Under the pieces are notes generated by a model that saw only the letters and a program-made list of their open reading frames with translations, made no database searches and was not told the DNA's origin. Shown one piece after another: positions 1 through 5,385 of a DNA stretch of 5,628 bases. Numbering within the stretch: position 1 is the stretch's first letter; each line of letters begins with the position of its first letter. The translations under genes were made by a program, and so were the position numbers. This DNA is from Desulfobacteraceae bacterium (GTDB lineage Bacteria; Desulfobacterota; Syntrophobacteria; BM002): the NCBI GenBank assembly GCA_002899795.1, contig PPDG01000590.1:1-5628 (forward strand). The letters run 5' to 3'.

Positions 1-71
1 ACACCCGAGGACGCCAGGAAGGACGGCCATATCCGTGGTCGCAGCAAGTGATTCATGAAATGTCCGGGCTA
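1..71. repeat. Right-hand end of a palindromic repeat element (partial copy)
   Basis: This 71-base segment matches 5499-5569 at 69 of 71 positions; the differences are at 26 (G here, A at 5524) and 62 (G here, A at 5560). It is therefore the right end of a second copy of the 184-bp element at 5386-5569, in the same orientation, with the left part cut off by the window edge. The terminal inverted repeat is at 51-71 and ends in CCGGGCTA. Its last three bases (69-71) are the stop codon of thiD on the minus strand. No transposase is visible, so it looks like a non-autonomous, MITE-like or REP-like element. Confidence 0.88.
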
Positions 72-866
72 ACTCTTCCACTCTTGCCTCACCGCTGCGT
101 ACGGATTGGTGGGACCATGACCCTGCCCTACAGCAAGTCCGTGACGAATGGCCTCAGTGATGAAACGCTTTGCTGCGGCCACCGCTTCTATCACATCTAG
201 TTCCTGGGCTAAATAAGTGGCGATGGCAGAACCATAGGTGCACCCGGTGCCATGGACGTTTTTAGTCTCCACGCGGGGAGCGCGAAATTCGTGGTACTGC
301 CGGCCATCAAAGAGCAGGTCCACGGCCTCACCGTGGAGATGACCTCCCTTGACCAGTACGTAAGTCGGCCCCATTTCGTGTATTTCCTCTGCGGCACGGT
401 GCATGTCGTTTTCGTCTCTCACCTCCCAGCCAACCAGAGCCGAGGCTTCTGGTAGATTGGGGGTCACCAGGGTCGCCAGGGGCAGCAGGAATTGAGCCAG
501 GGTCTGCTGCGCCTCAGCAGCCAGCAGCGACGCACCACTTTTGGCCACCATGACGGGGTCAACCACCACCACGGGCGGCTTGTACTGGTCTATTTTGCTG
601 GCAACCAATTTGACCACCTCCGCCTTTGAAAGCATCCCCGTCTTTACAGCGTCAACCCCGATGTCGGTAAAGACCGCGTCAATTTGAGCTCCAATAAAAT
701 CCAACGGCAGATCATGGATGGCCGTCACCGCCATGGTGTTTTGGGCGGTAAGAGCAGTAATGGCACTCATCCCAAACCCGCCTAACAGGGTGATGGTTTT
801 CAGATCTGCCTGAATGCCGGCCCCACCCCCAGAGTCCGATCCGGCAATGGTCAATACTCTTTTCAC
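69..866 (-). CDS. thiD: Hydroxymethylpyrimidine / phosphomethylpyrimidine kinase ThiD
   Basis: This cytoplasmic ribokinase-fold enzyme phosphorylates HMP and then HMP-P to HMP-PP, the pyrimidine precursor that ThiE joins to the thiazole in thiamine synthesis. The 265-residue product has the normal length of the family. Visible motifs, in order, are the N-terminal AGSDSGGGAGIQADLKT (8-24), GMSAITALTAQNT (32-44), VKTGMLS (74-80), VVDPVMVAKSG (101-111), TPNLPEA (135-141), VLVKGGH (170-176) and the anion-hole HGTGCT (205-210), where Cys209 corresponds to the active-site cysteine of Salmonella ThiD. The start is GTG at 864-866, preceded by GGAGG (875-879) at 8-nt spacing. The TAG stop falls inside a repeat element, yet the protein is not shortened. 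No other thi gene and no recognisable TPP riboswitch is in view, so thiD stands alone here or its partners lie beyond the left edge. The function call is secure. Confidence 0.97.
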   Translation of the reverse strand: MKRVLTIAGSDSGGGAGIQADLKTITLLGGFGMSAITALTAQNTMAVTAIHDLPLDFIGAQIDAVFTDIGVDAVKTGMLSKAEVVKLVASKIDQYKPPVVVVDPVMVAKSGASLLAAEAQQTLAQFLLPLATLVTPNLPEASALVGWEVRDENDMHRAAEEIHEMGPTYVLVKGGHLHGEAVDLLFDGRQYHEFRAPRVETKNVHGTGCTYGSAIATYLAQELDVIEAVAAAKRFITEAIRHGLAVGQGHGPTNPYAAVRQEWKS

Positions 867-919
867 TGCAAAAACCTCCGATGCCTGGCAAGATCAAAGA
901 AACCGAACCTGGGGGTTTA

Positions 920-938
920 CCCAAAGCTGCTCTTTGGG
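920..938 (-). other. Small perfect hairpin in the thiD leader
   Basis: A 7-bp perfect inverted repeat (CCCAAAG / CTTTGGG) with a 5-nt loop lies 54 bases upstream of the thiD start, inside the transcript expected from the candidate promoter at 1024-1052. It has no U tract, so it is not a standard terminator. The rest of 867-1133 lacks the conserved CUGAGA and ACCUGA blocks of a TPP riboswitch. Its role is unknown; it could simply be a leader stem. Confidence 0.35.
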
Positions 939-1023
939 AATACTATCGTCTTCGCTTTGTATGGTGCCGAAATATGACCATGGTGGTGCACAGGCGCAGC
1001 TTGCTCGTTGAGCCGCAATGGCC

Positions 1024-1052
1024 ATGCTAGTAATTCAAGGAAACGGAGTCAA
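1024..1052 (-). promoter_or_regulatory. Candidate sigma70 promoter for thiD
   Basis: On the minus strand TTGACT (1047-1052) is followed by a 17-nt spacer and TAGCAT (1024-1029). The -35 matches the consensus at 5 of 6 positions and the -10 at 4 of 6. It lies about 158 nt upstream of the thiD GTG and downstream of the DUF4198 stop, so it would make thiD its own transcription unit. It was identified by eye only. Confidence 0.4.
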
Positions 1053-1133
1053 GGAAATTTCACCACCCTGTTCTTGCCTTGGCCTTCCTCCTTTTCACTC
1101 GTTCATCTACCCTGTCCAGGCCGTTTGCTTAAA

Positions 1134-1898
1134 TTATTTCATCTCATAAAAGTTCACCCACAAGACAGCGCCGATCTCCACATTCTTACCCTCCATCTGG
1201 CGATTATCAGTGCTGAGCGCAGCGAAACCCCACCATCCGGCCTTGGGCACCGCATAGGTAAATACCCCAGAGGAGTCAGCTTTGATAGCCTGGGTTACCA
1301 TGTAATCAGTAGGAGCCGAATAGCTTCCACCTAGGTTGAAGTACTCCACCTCCACCTCAGCATGAGGCACTGGTTTGTCGTTTACCATAACCACACCTTG
1401 AAAGACATTTCCGGCATAAAGACCAAAGGGTCTGCTCAAGGGCACAATTTCGGTTTTTAGACCAATGGGTTCACTCCAGCCCTCATCTTCCCCGTACGCT
1501 GCTACCACGGTCTTAGTATAATGGACAATGTAGCTATCTTCCGCCGGTTCCCAGTAAGGTTGTGGCTCCATGTAAAACACGTAGAGGCCTGGACGCTTGA
1601 TCCGATAGTTTGTCTTCCAAGTGGTATACCCGTTGATCTTTTGGGAAATCAGCGTGTGCTGCAGATCTGTATTCACGCCGTTGGCAACCACCCCAAACTT
1701 CGCCGGCCTTGCTAGCTCCATACCCACATTCTCGAACGGATGCCAAAACATGAGTTGTAAAGAGACGTTGTTGCTTTCACCTTTCATCACCATCTCATCC
1801 GAGGGAATAATCATGCCGAAATGTGCCTCGGCAGCTCCCCAGGTTAGCAAAACCACACAGATGATGACAACAAGTTCCCTGCTCCCTCTCAACCTCAT
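1134..1898 (-). CDS. Exported DUF4198 (NikM-like, PF10670) protein, probable periplasmic metal-uptake accessory
   Basis: The 254-residue product begins with a Sec signal peptide: basic MRLRGSR, a hydrophobic core at about 9-20, then AEA (23-25) before the likely cleavage site. The mature protein would start His26-Phe-Gly-Met, and the rest looks like a soluble beta-rich periplasmic protein. Family features include FWHPFENVGM (51-60), GLYVFYMEPQPYWEPAED (104-121), HYTKTVV (126-132), RPFGLYAGNVFQG (156-168) and APTDYMVTQ (195-203), then KAGWWGFAALS (219-229). I recall this family as DUF4198, once named NikM and often found beside cobalt/nickel ECF transporters. No transporter gene is present here, so the metal role is inferred. 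An exposed N-terminal His after processing would suit metal binding. The ATG at 1896-1898 is chosen because AGGAGG (1904-1909) precedes it by 5 nt; an in-frame TTG at 1940 would add 14 residues and lies within a putative terminator hairpin. Confidence 0.85.
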   Translation of the reverse strand: MRLRGSRELVVIICVVLLTWGAAEAHFGMIIPSDEMVMKGESNNVSLQLMFWHPFENVGMELARPAKFGVVANGVNTDLQHTLISQKINGYTTWKTNYRIKRPGLYVFYMEPQPYWEPAEDSYIVHYTKTVVAAYGEDEGWSEPIGLKTEIVPLSRPFGLYAGNVFQGVVMVNDKPVPHAEVEVEYFNLGGSYSAPTDYMVTQAIKADSSGVFTYAVPKAGWWGFAALSTDNRQMEGKNVEIGAVLWVNFYEMK

Positions 1899-1925
1899 TT
1901 CTTCCTCCTCAACTTCCCGCAGGCG

Positions 1926-1978
1926 AAAAAAAAGCCACAAAGTCCACCCTAACCTCAGCTCAGGTAAGCCTTCATGGC
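1926..1978 (-). terminator. Terminator-like hairpin with T8 tract in the DUF4198 leader (possible attenuator)
   Basis: Read on the minus strand, the outer arm GCCATGAAG (1970-1978) pairs with CTTTGTGGC (1934-1942) over 9 positions including two G-U pairs. An inner stem CTTACCT (1962-1968) with AGGTTAG (1949-1955) has one mismatch and a 6-nt loop. Eight consecutive T (1926-1933) follow the outer arm directly. That is the layout of an intrinsic terminator. It sits about 110 nt after the sigma-factor stop but only 27 nt before the DUF4198 ATG, and downstream of that gene's only good promoter. It may end the sigma-factor transcript, attenuate DUF4198 expression, or both. Confidence 0.6.
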
Positions 1979-2040
1979 CTGTTATCTATGAATCTAATTC
2001 CTCGGGTTTAAATCTGGAGATTCGCCTCCACCGCTACTCC

Positions 2041-2070
2041 TCTATAAAAGATGTTCATTCACATTGTCAA
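2041..2070 (-). promoter_or_regulatory. Candidate sigma70 promoter for the DUF4198 gene
   Basis: A perfect -35 TTGACA (2065-2070, minus strand) is followed by an 18-nt spacer and TATAGA (2041-2046), which matches the -10 consensus at 4 of 6 positions. It lies in the non-coding gap just after the sigma-factor stop. Transcription from about 2034 would give a leader of roughly 135 nt that includes the hairpin and T8 run at 1926-1978. Confidence 0.55.
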
Positions 2071-2093
2071 GACTCAATGGCTATTGCCTTTCC

Positions 2094-3446
2094 TTAATCT
2101 ACGAAGCTTCTCAAGCGCTCACCCCGAGAACTGTGTCTTAGCTTGCGAATAGACTTTTTCTCAATGTGTCTTATGCGTTCTTTGGAGACACTGAAACGTT
2201 CACCTATGGTCTTCAAGGTCTCGGTGGGCCTGCCATCAATGCCAAATCTGGACTTGAGGATAGTTTCTTCTCGGCTTGAAAGAGTACTCAGGACCTCAGC
2301 AGTGATCTCTGTTAGCTCCTGCTTACTCACATCCTCGAGCGGTGAGACCGCTCTATCATCCGCAATAAAATCACCCAAACGCTGCTCCTCACTTCCCAAG
2401 GGAGCTTCCAGGGAAATTGGACGGGTGGACAGTTGGATAATCATCATCACTTTGTCTATGCCCAAGCCGCTGTGCTCGGCAATTTCCAGAGGGGTGGGTT
2501 CCCGGCCGAGTTCTTTCACCAGTTCGTAGAAAATCTTGAAAAAGTGACTCTTCATCTCAATGAAATGCACAGGCAGTCGAATAGTGCGAGTCTTATCGTA
2601 GATCCCGCGAATAATGGACTGACGCACCCACCAGGTGGCATAGGTACTGAAACGGTTCCCTTTGGTATAGTCGTAACGGGCAACCGCCTTGAGCAGGCCC
2701 ATGTTTCCCTCCTGAATGAGATCGAGAAAACTCAAACCTCTGCCCCTATGCCGCTTGGCAATGCTCAACACCAAGCGCAAGTTGCCCTCAACCATCTCAT
2801 TTTTAGCGTCATCCATTCTTCTTGCAATTTCAAGAGCTTCTTCTGATAATTGGCGCTGATCTTCAGTAGCATCCTCCTCAGCCGCAGCCTCCTTAAGAGC
2901 CGCCAAAGCATACTCAGCCATCTTCTCCCGCAGTCCGGGGTAATTTATTGACTCTTTTTGCCACTTGCGTAGCTGTTGACGCAGACCATCAAAGTGGGAA
3001 CCACTAGTACGCTCACCCCACATCAGAGCTACCAACTCCTTTTGTCCCTTCTTGATTGTTGTCGCCAGCTCAATCTCGCGTTCTGGTGTGAGCAAAGGAA
3101 AATGAGAGATCTCCTGCAGGTAGCAGCTGATTTGATCTCCTTGGAACATATCTTCTTCACTACCCTTGGCATCGGCAATCTTTGCCACTGAACCATCTTC
3201 GGAACGAGCCGTTTGGCCGCTAGCTCCTCGTGGGACACAGTCCTTTTTTTCACCATCCCCGGTTGTGCTGCCTTCCTCATCCGGTTCTGCTCTCAGAAAA
3301 TCCTCCTCGCTGCAGACTAAATCTTCAAGACATTCTACCCCCATTAGCTTGGTAGAGAGCAATTCATCGAGGCGATCTGCCTGGCGCTCGCAAACATCTT
3401 GGCACTCTTCCTCGGTTATGGGTCGTTTACTAATGCACAAAGCCAT
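2094..3446 (-). CDS. Sigma70-family RNA polymerase sigma factor (RpoD-like, group 2 type)
   Basis: The 450-residue product recruits RNA polymerase to promoters. Residues 1-100 are acidic, unconserved and cysteine-rich (C4, C15, C19, C39, C45, C70). Region 1.2 is at about 104-134 (CYLQEISHFPLLTPEREIEL), with a short non-conserved insert at 135-205. Region 2 is at about 206-297, with NLRLVLSIAKRHRGRGLSFLDL (222-243), ARYDYTKGNRFSTYATWWVR (256-275) and RTIRLPVHFIE (287-297). Region 3 spans about 300-370 and region 4 about 380-450, ending in an RLRSFVD tail like that of RpoD. It is shorter than a housekeeping proteobacterial RpoD (about 600 residues) and differs at promoter-contact positions, so an alternative sigma factor is likely. 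The regulon is unknown. I chose ATG at 3444-3446 because AGGGAGAG (3454-3461) precedes it at good spacing; an in-frame GTG at 3468-3470 has no clear ribosome binding site and would run through that one. Confidence 0.93.
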   Translation of the reverse strand: MALCISKRPITEEECQDVCERQADRLDELLSTKLMGVECLEDLVCSEEDFLRAEPDEEGSTTGDGEKKDCVPRGASGQTARSEDGSVAKIADAKGSEEDMFQGDQISCYLQEISHFPLLTPEREIELATTIKKGQKELVALMWGERTSGSHFDGLRQQLRKWQKESINYPGLREKMAEYALAALKEAAAEEDATEDQRQLSEEALEIARRMDDAKNEMVEGNLRLVLSIAKRHRGRGLSFLDLIQEGNMGLLKAVARYDYTKGNRFSTYATWWVRQSIIRGIYDKTRTIRLPVHFIEMKSHFFKIFYELVKELGREPTPLEIAEHSGLGIDKVMMIIQLSTRPISLEAPLGSEEQRLGDFIADDRAVSPLEDVSKQELTEITAEVLSTLSSREETILKSRFGIDGRPTETLKTIGERFSVSKERIRHIEKKSIRKLRHSSRGERLRSFVD

Positions 3447-3453
3447 AATGCAA

Positions 3454-3461
3454 CTCTCCCT
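3454..3461 (-). promoter_or_regulatory. Ribosome binding site that sets the sigma-factor start
   Basis: AGGGAGAG on the minus strand has its GGAG core 9 nt upstream of the ATG at 3444-3446. It lies within the extra codons of the longer GTG-initiated frame, which supports the shorter protein. Confidence 0.65.
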
Positions 3462-3546
3462 TGTAACCACCAGCCAAGACCGATAGCTGTGGTTAGAATC
3501 AAATAGAAGATTATTGCTTATTAAAAATTCTACTTAACCGGTAGGA

Positions 3547-3575
3547 AAAGTAAGCATTTTCTTTCCTTCTGTCAA
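3547..3575 (-). promoter_or_regulatory. Candidate sigma70 promoter for the sigma-factor gene
   Basis: A perfect -35 TTGACA (3570-3575, minus strand), a 17-nt spacer and a weak -10 TACTTT (3547-3552, 3 of 6 matches) lie about 100 nt upstream of the sigma-factor ATG. The leader between them is AT-rich. The strong -35 with a poor -10 could mean activation by a regulator, but this is a reading by eye only. Confidence 0.45.
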
Positions 3576-3631
3576 GGGAAAATAGATCACATTTTCTCAA
3601 GGAGTGTGCGGATAGGAAATGGGAATGGAGT

Positions 3632-3678
3632 AAAGGGATTTAGGATTTGAGATTGAGGAATCCTAAGATTATCCCTTT
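3632..3678 (-). terminator. Long imperfect hairpin after the GTPase gene, candidate terminator
   Basis: The arm at 3632-3647 (AAAGGGAT followed by TTAGGATT) is matched by AATCCTAA (3659-3666) and ATCCCTTT (3671-3678): 16 base pairs with a single 4-nt bulge (3667-3670) and an 11-nt loop. It begins 31 bases past the GTPase stop and lies before the sigma-factor promoter, which is where a terminator is expected. On the minus strand no U tract follows it, so it is not a textbook intrinsic terminator and could instead be an mRNA 3'-end stabilising stem. Confidence 0.45.
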
Positions 3679-3709
3679 TCGTTTATTTCAATCTGAAATA
3701 TTCAATCTC

Positions 3710-4696
3710 TTAGATATGTAGTTCCACCACATCGCCATCCTGTAAGGCGTAATCGCGCTGGACCTTCTGACCATCAAAGACACCTTCACCCCAGACCTTG
3801 GCCAGCTTCAGTTTTTCTGCGAAGTCTTTGTGAACCTTAGCGGCAAAATCTTCCACCGTGCTTCCCTTTTTCAAAACAAAGGGAGAGGTAAGGTCAGCTT
3901 CTTTTCCAGGGGCTTTGGAATAGACACGAATGATTTTCAACCTCTCCACCAACGTCATCTTCAAGAGCTCCAGGTTGCGACCGCTCGTTACAGACACAGA
4001 GCACAGTGGCCAGTCAGCATCAATCAGTTCGCGAAAAATCTCAAGGTTCTCGTCAGTATTTTCGTCATCGTTCTTGTTGGCCAGCACCAAGAAAGGAATG
4101 AACTTCAACAGTCCCTGTTCAGTGTATCTATCCTGTAGATGGCGAGGTATTATGCGGTGCTCTTCCAGTAAGCTGATCGTCTCTTCCAGTTGTTGCACCG
4201 GATCGGTCTGTAGATCCACAACCAGCAGGATGAAATCAGAGCGGCGGATTAGATCCAGCAATTCCGGCTCCACATAATCCCGGTTGAGTGGTGGAGTATC
4301 CACCAGTTGAATCTGCATGTTTTCCACCGGCATCATCCCGGGGGTTGGCTTCCAGGTGGTGAGGGGGAAATCAGCCACCTCTGGGTTGGCGTTTGTCAGG
4401 GCCGCCACCAGGGCAGATTTGCCCACATTGGCAAAACCAACCACCGCTACCTGCCCTGCCCCTTCCTTGTCGATTTGGAAGGCAGAATCTCGCTTGCCAA
4501 GGCTCTTCTTGCTCTGGATTGCAGTCTTCAGCTTGGAGATCCGCTTGCGAAGACCTGCCCGCAGCTTGTCCGTGCCCTTGTGCTTGGGCATAACTGTTAG
4601 CATGTCTTCAAGGTGGGCAATCTTCTCCGGGACCGTCTTGGCGGCGCGGTAGCGTTTTTCAGCTTCATAGTAAGCGGGAGGGAGGTTTGCAGACAT
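3710..4696 (-). CDS. DRG/Obg-like GTPase with C-terminal TGS domain
   Basis: The 328-residue cytoplasmic P-loop GTPase belongs to the TRAFAC class, OBG-HflX group. Its N-terminal helical part (about 24-60, EKIAHLEDMLTVMPKHKGTD onward, then basic RKRISKLK) resembles the N-terminus of archaeal and eukaryotic DRG proteins. The G domain follows: G1 GFANVGKS (87-94), G2 around TT (113-114) in PLTTWKPTPGMM, G3 DTPP (133-136), G4 NKND (207-210), G5 around SVTSG (235-239). A TGS domain, a probable RNA- or ribosome-contacting module, fills about 256-328 and ends DGDVVELHI. G3 has Pro where DxxG has Gly, and there is no room for the S5D2L insert of true DRGs. A ribosome- or RNA-linked role is inferred from the family; the exact function is unknown. 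The start is ATG at 4694-4696, with no strong Shine-Dalgarno sequence upstream. It faces the fmdB-like gene divergently. Confidence 0.9.
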   Translation of the reverse strand: MSANLPPAYYEAEKRYRAAKTVPEKIAHLEDMLTVMPKHKGTDKLRAGLRKRISKLKTAIQSKKSLGKRDSAFQIDKEGAGQVAVVGFANVGKSALVAALTNANPEVADFPLTTWKPTPGMMPVENMQIQLVDTPPLNRDYVEPELLDLIRRSDFILLVVDLQTDPVQQLEETISLLEEHRIIPRHLQDRYTEQGLLKFIPFLVLANKNDDENTDENLEIFRELIDADWPLCSVSVTSGRNLELLKMTLVERLKIIRVYSKAPGKEADLTSPFVLKKGSTVEDFAAKVHKDFAEKLKLAKVWGEGVFDGQKVQRDYALQDGDVVELHI

Positions 4697-4704
4697 TTCT
4701 AACC

Positions 4705-4733
4705 GAGTGGCACTCTAAAGCTGTCAGGACAGC
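4705..4733. promoter_or_regulatory. Two adjacent short palindromes in the GTPase leader
   Basis: GAGTG-G-CACTC (4705-4715) and GCTGTC-AG-GACAGC (4720-4733) are both perfect inverted repeats, separated by 4 bases, lying 9 to 37 bases upstream of the GTPase ATG. They could be operator sites or small RNA stems that affect translation of a gene lacking a strong ribosome binding site. I do not recognise either as the site of a known regulator. Confidence 0.3.
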
Positions 4734-4757
4734 AAAGTTATGAATTGTTCTCAGATT

Positions 4758-4786
4758 AAGTTAGAAAACTTTACAGGGAAAGTCAA
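4758..4786 (-). promoter_or_regulatory. Candidate promoter for the GTPase gene
   Basis: On the minus strand TTGACT (4781-4786) is followed by a 17-nt spacer and TAACTT (4758-4763), a weak -10. It lies about 60 nt upstream of the GTPase start, so the transcript would begin just before the palindromes at 4705-4733. Confidence 0.35.
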
Positions 4787-5066
4787 CCAATGCTTGGCTC
4801 CGGCAATCTACCCTTGCGGCTCCAAGGGAAGAAATCCTCCAAAGGTGGGAGAGGGGGAGACTATACCTACATATGAGCGAAGTGCTTGCGTACCAAAATC
4901 TTTCCACCAGGCTGGGGGAAAGGTCGTTGCATCTTTTAGCCAAACTGTGGCATTTTGTCAGGTAATATGTAAAAGGAGCCAGGAGCCAGAATCCTGCCCT
5001 TGACTTATCATTTGCTTTGGCGCCATGAGTTTTGCGCCATGCGGGAAAGCAAAGCGTTCCCTGAGG

Positions 5067-5095
5067 TTGATCACCGAAGAGAAGATGATTATGAT
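5067..5095 (+). promoter_or_regulatory. Candidate sigma70 promoter for the FmdB-like gene
   Basis: TTGATC (5067-5072), a 17-nt spacer and TATGAT (5090-5095) match the consensus at 4 of 6 and 5 of 6 positions. Initiation near 5102 would give a leader of about 26 nt carrying the GAGGG ribosome binding site. An alternative TTGACT at 5000-5005 has no good -10. Confidence 0.55.
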
Positions 5096-5127
5096 AATGT
5101 TTGATAAATTCTTTATTGAGGGTAACC

Positions 5128-5334
5128 ATGCCAATTTATGAGTATCTCTGCTGCTGCTGTAATCAGTGTTTCGAGACCCTGGTTTTTCGTTCAGACGAGC
5201 CACCTCCTCAGTGCCCGCACTGTGGCGCTGAGAGTGTAGAACGTCTGCTTTCCTCTTTTGCCTGCACCACTTCTTCTGGAGGGTCGGGCAGTGAGACTTC
5301 AGCATCTGGATGCGGTAGCACCGGCTTCTCTTGA
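5128..5334 (+). CDS. FmdB-type small zinc-ribbon protein
   Basis: This 68-residue protein has the FmdB (CxxC_CxxC_SSSS) layout: MPIYEY at the N-terminus, a first Cys pair at C8/C11, a second at C29/C32 (CPHCG), a VERLLSSF turn (37-44), and a low-complexity Ser/Gly/Thr tail ending GCGSTGFS. The two pairs would bind one zinc ion. It carries additional cysteines at 9, 10, 14, 46 and 62, so the first knuckle reads CCCC followed by NQC. The family was named after a putative regulator in a formamidase/amidase operon, but no general function is settled; nucleic-acid or protein binding is plausible. ATG at 5128 is chosen because it starts the family's MPIYEY motif and follows GAGGG (5118-5122) by 5 nt; an in-frame TTG at 5101 lacks such a site. 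It is the only plus-strand gene here and is probably monocistronic. Confidence 0.9.
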   Translation: MPIYEYLCCCCNQCFETLVFRSDEPPPQCPHCGAESVERLLSSFACTTSSGGSGSETSASGCGSTGFS

Positions 5335-5350
5335 GCCTCCTAATTCGGTC

Positions 5351-5362
5351 GGCGGTGCCGCC
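5351..5362 (+). terminator. Short GC-rich hairpin after the FmdB-like gene
   Basis: GGCGG-TG-CCGCC lies 16 bases after the stop codon. The stem is GC-rich but short and is followed by CTCTACTT in place of a clean T run. It may be a weak terminator; the large palindromic repeat 24 bases further on may also contribute. Confidence 0.3.
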
Positions 5363-5385
5363 CTCTACTTACGCAACACCTTCCT

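Larger units (their letters stand above)
4697..5127. other. Divergent intergenic region between the GTPase and the zinc-ribbon gene
   Basis: This 431-base stretch has no convincing gene. It holds the GTPase leader palindromes and promoter on the left and the promoter of the zinc-ribbon gene on the right. In between are a tandem heptamer (GGAGCCA twice, 4976-4989) and, at 5011-5053, an interrupted inverted repeat. There TTTGCTTT (5011-5018) pairs with AAAGCAAA (5046-5053) and GGCGC (5019-5023) with GCGCC (5034-5038), while the octamer GCGCCATG occurs twice in direct orientation. The open frames crossing it have no family likeness and no good ribosome binding sites. Confidence 0.6.

Noticed and set aside
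867..1133. TPP riboswitch upstream of thiD
   Set aside because: Neither the CUGAGA block nor the ACCUGAUCUGG-like block of the THI element can be found on the minus strand; only one small hairpin and a candidate promoter are seen.
1008..1334. 108-codon plus-strand open frame overlapping the DUF4198 3' end
   Set aside because: It has no recognisable motif or convincing ribosome binding site and overlaps a confident gene on the other strand.
1621..2097. 158-codon plus-strand open frame across the DUF4198 5' end and the intergenic gap
   Set aside because: It is antisense to a clear secreted-protein gene, has no family likeness, and its composition follows from the opposite strand.
3684..3700. 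TATTTCA/TGAAATA hairpin immediately after the GTPase stop as its terminator
   Set aside because: The stem is all weak pairs with a 3-nt loop and no U tract; the longer hairpin at 3632-3678 is the better candidate.
4976..4989. Tandem GGAGCCA heptamers as a CRISPR-like or minisatellite array
   Set aside because: There are only two adjacent units and no spacers, so this is too little for any array call.
4761..5129. 122-codon minus-strand open frame in the divergent intergenic region
   Set aside because: It would cover the promoters of both flanking genes, starts at the edge of the zinc-ribbon gene, and its translation shows no domain or plausible composition.
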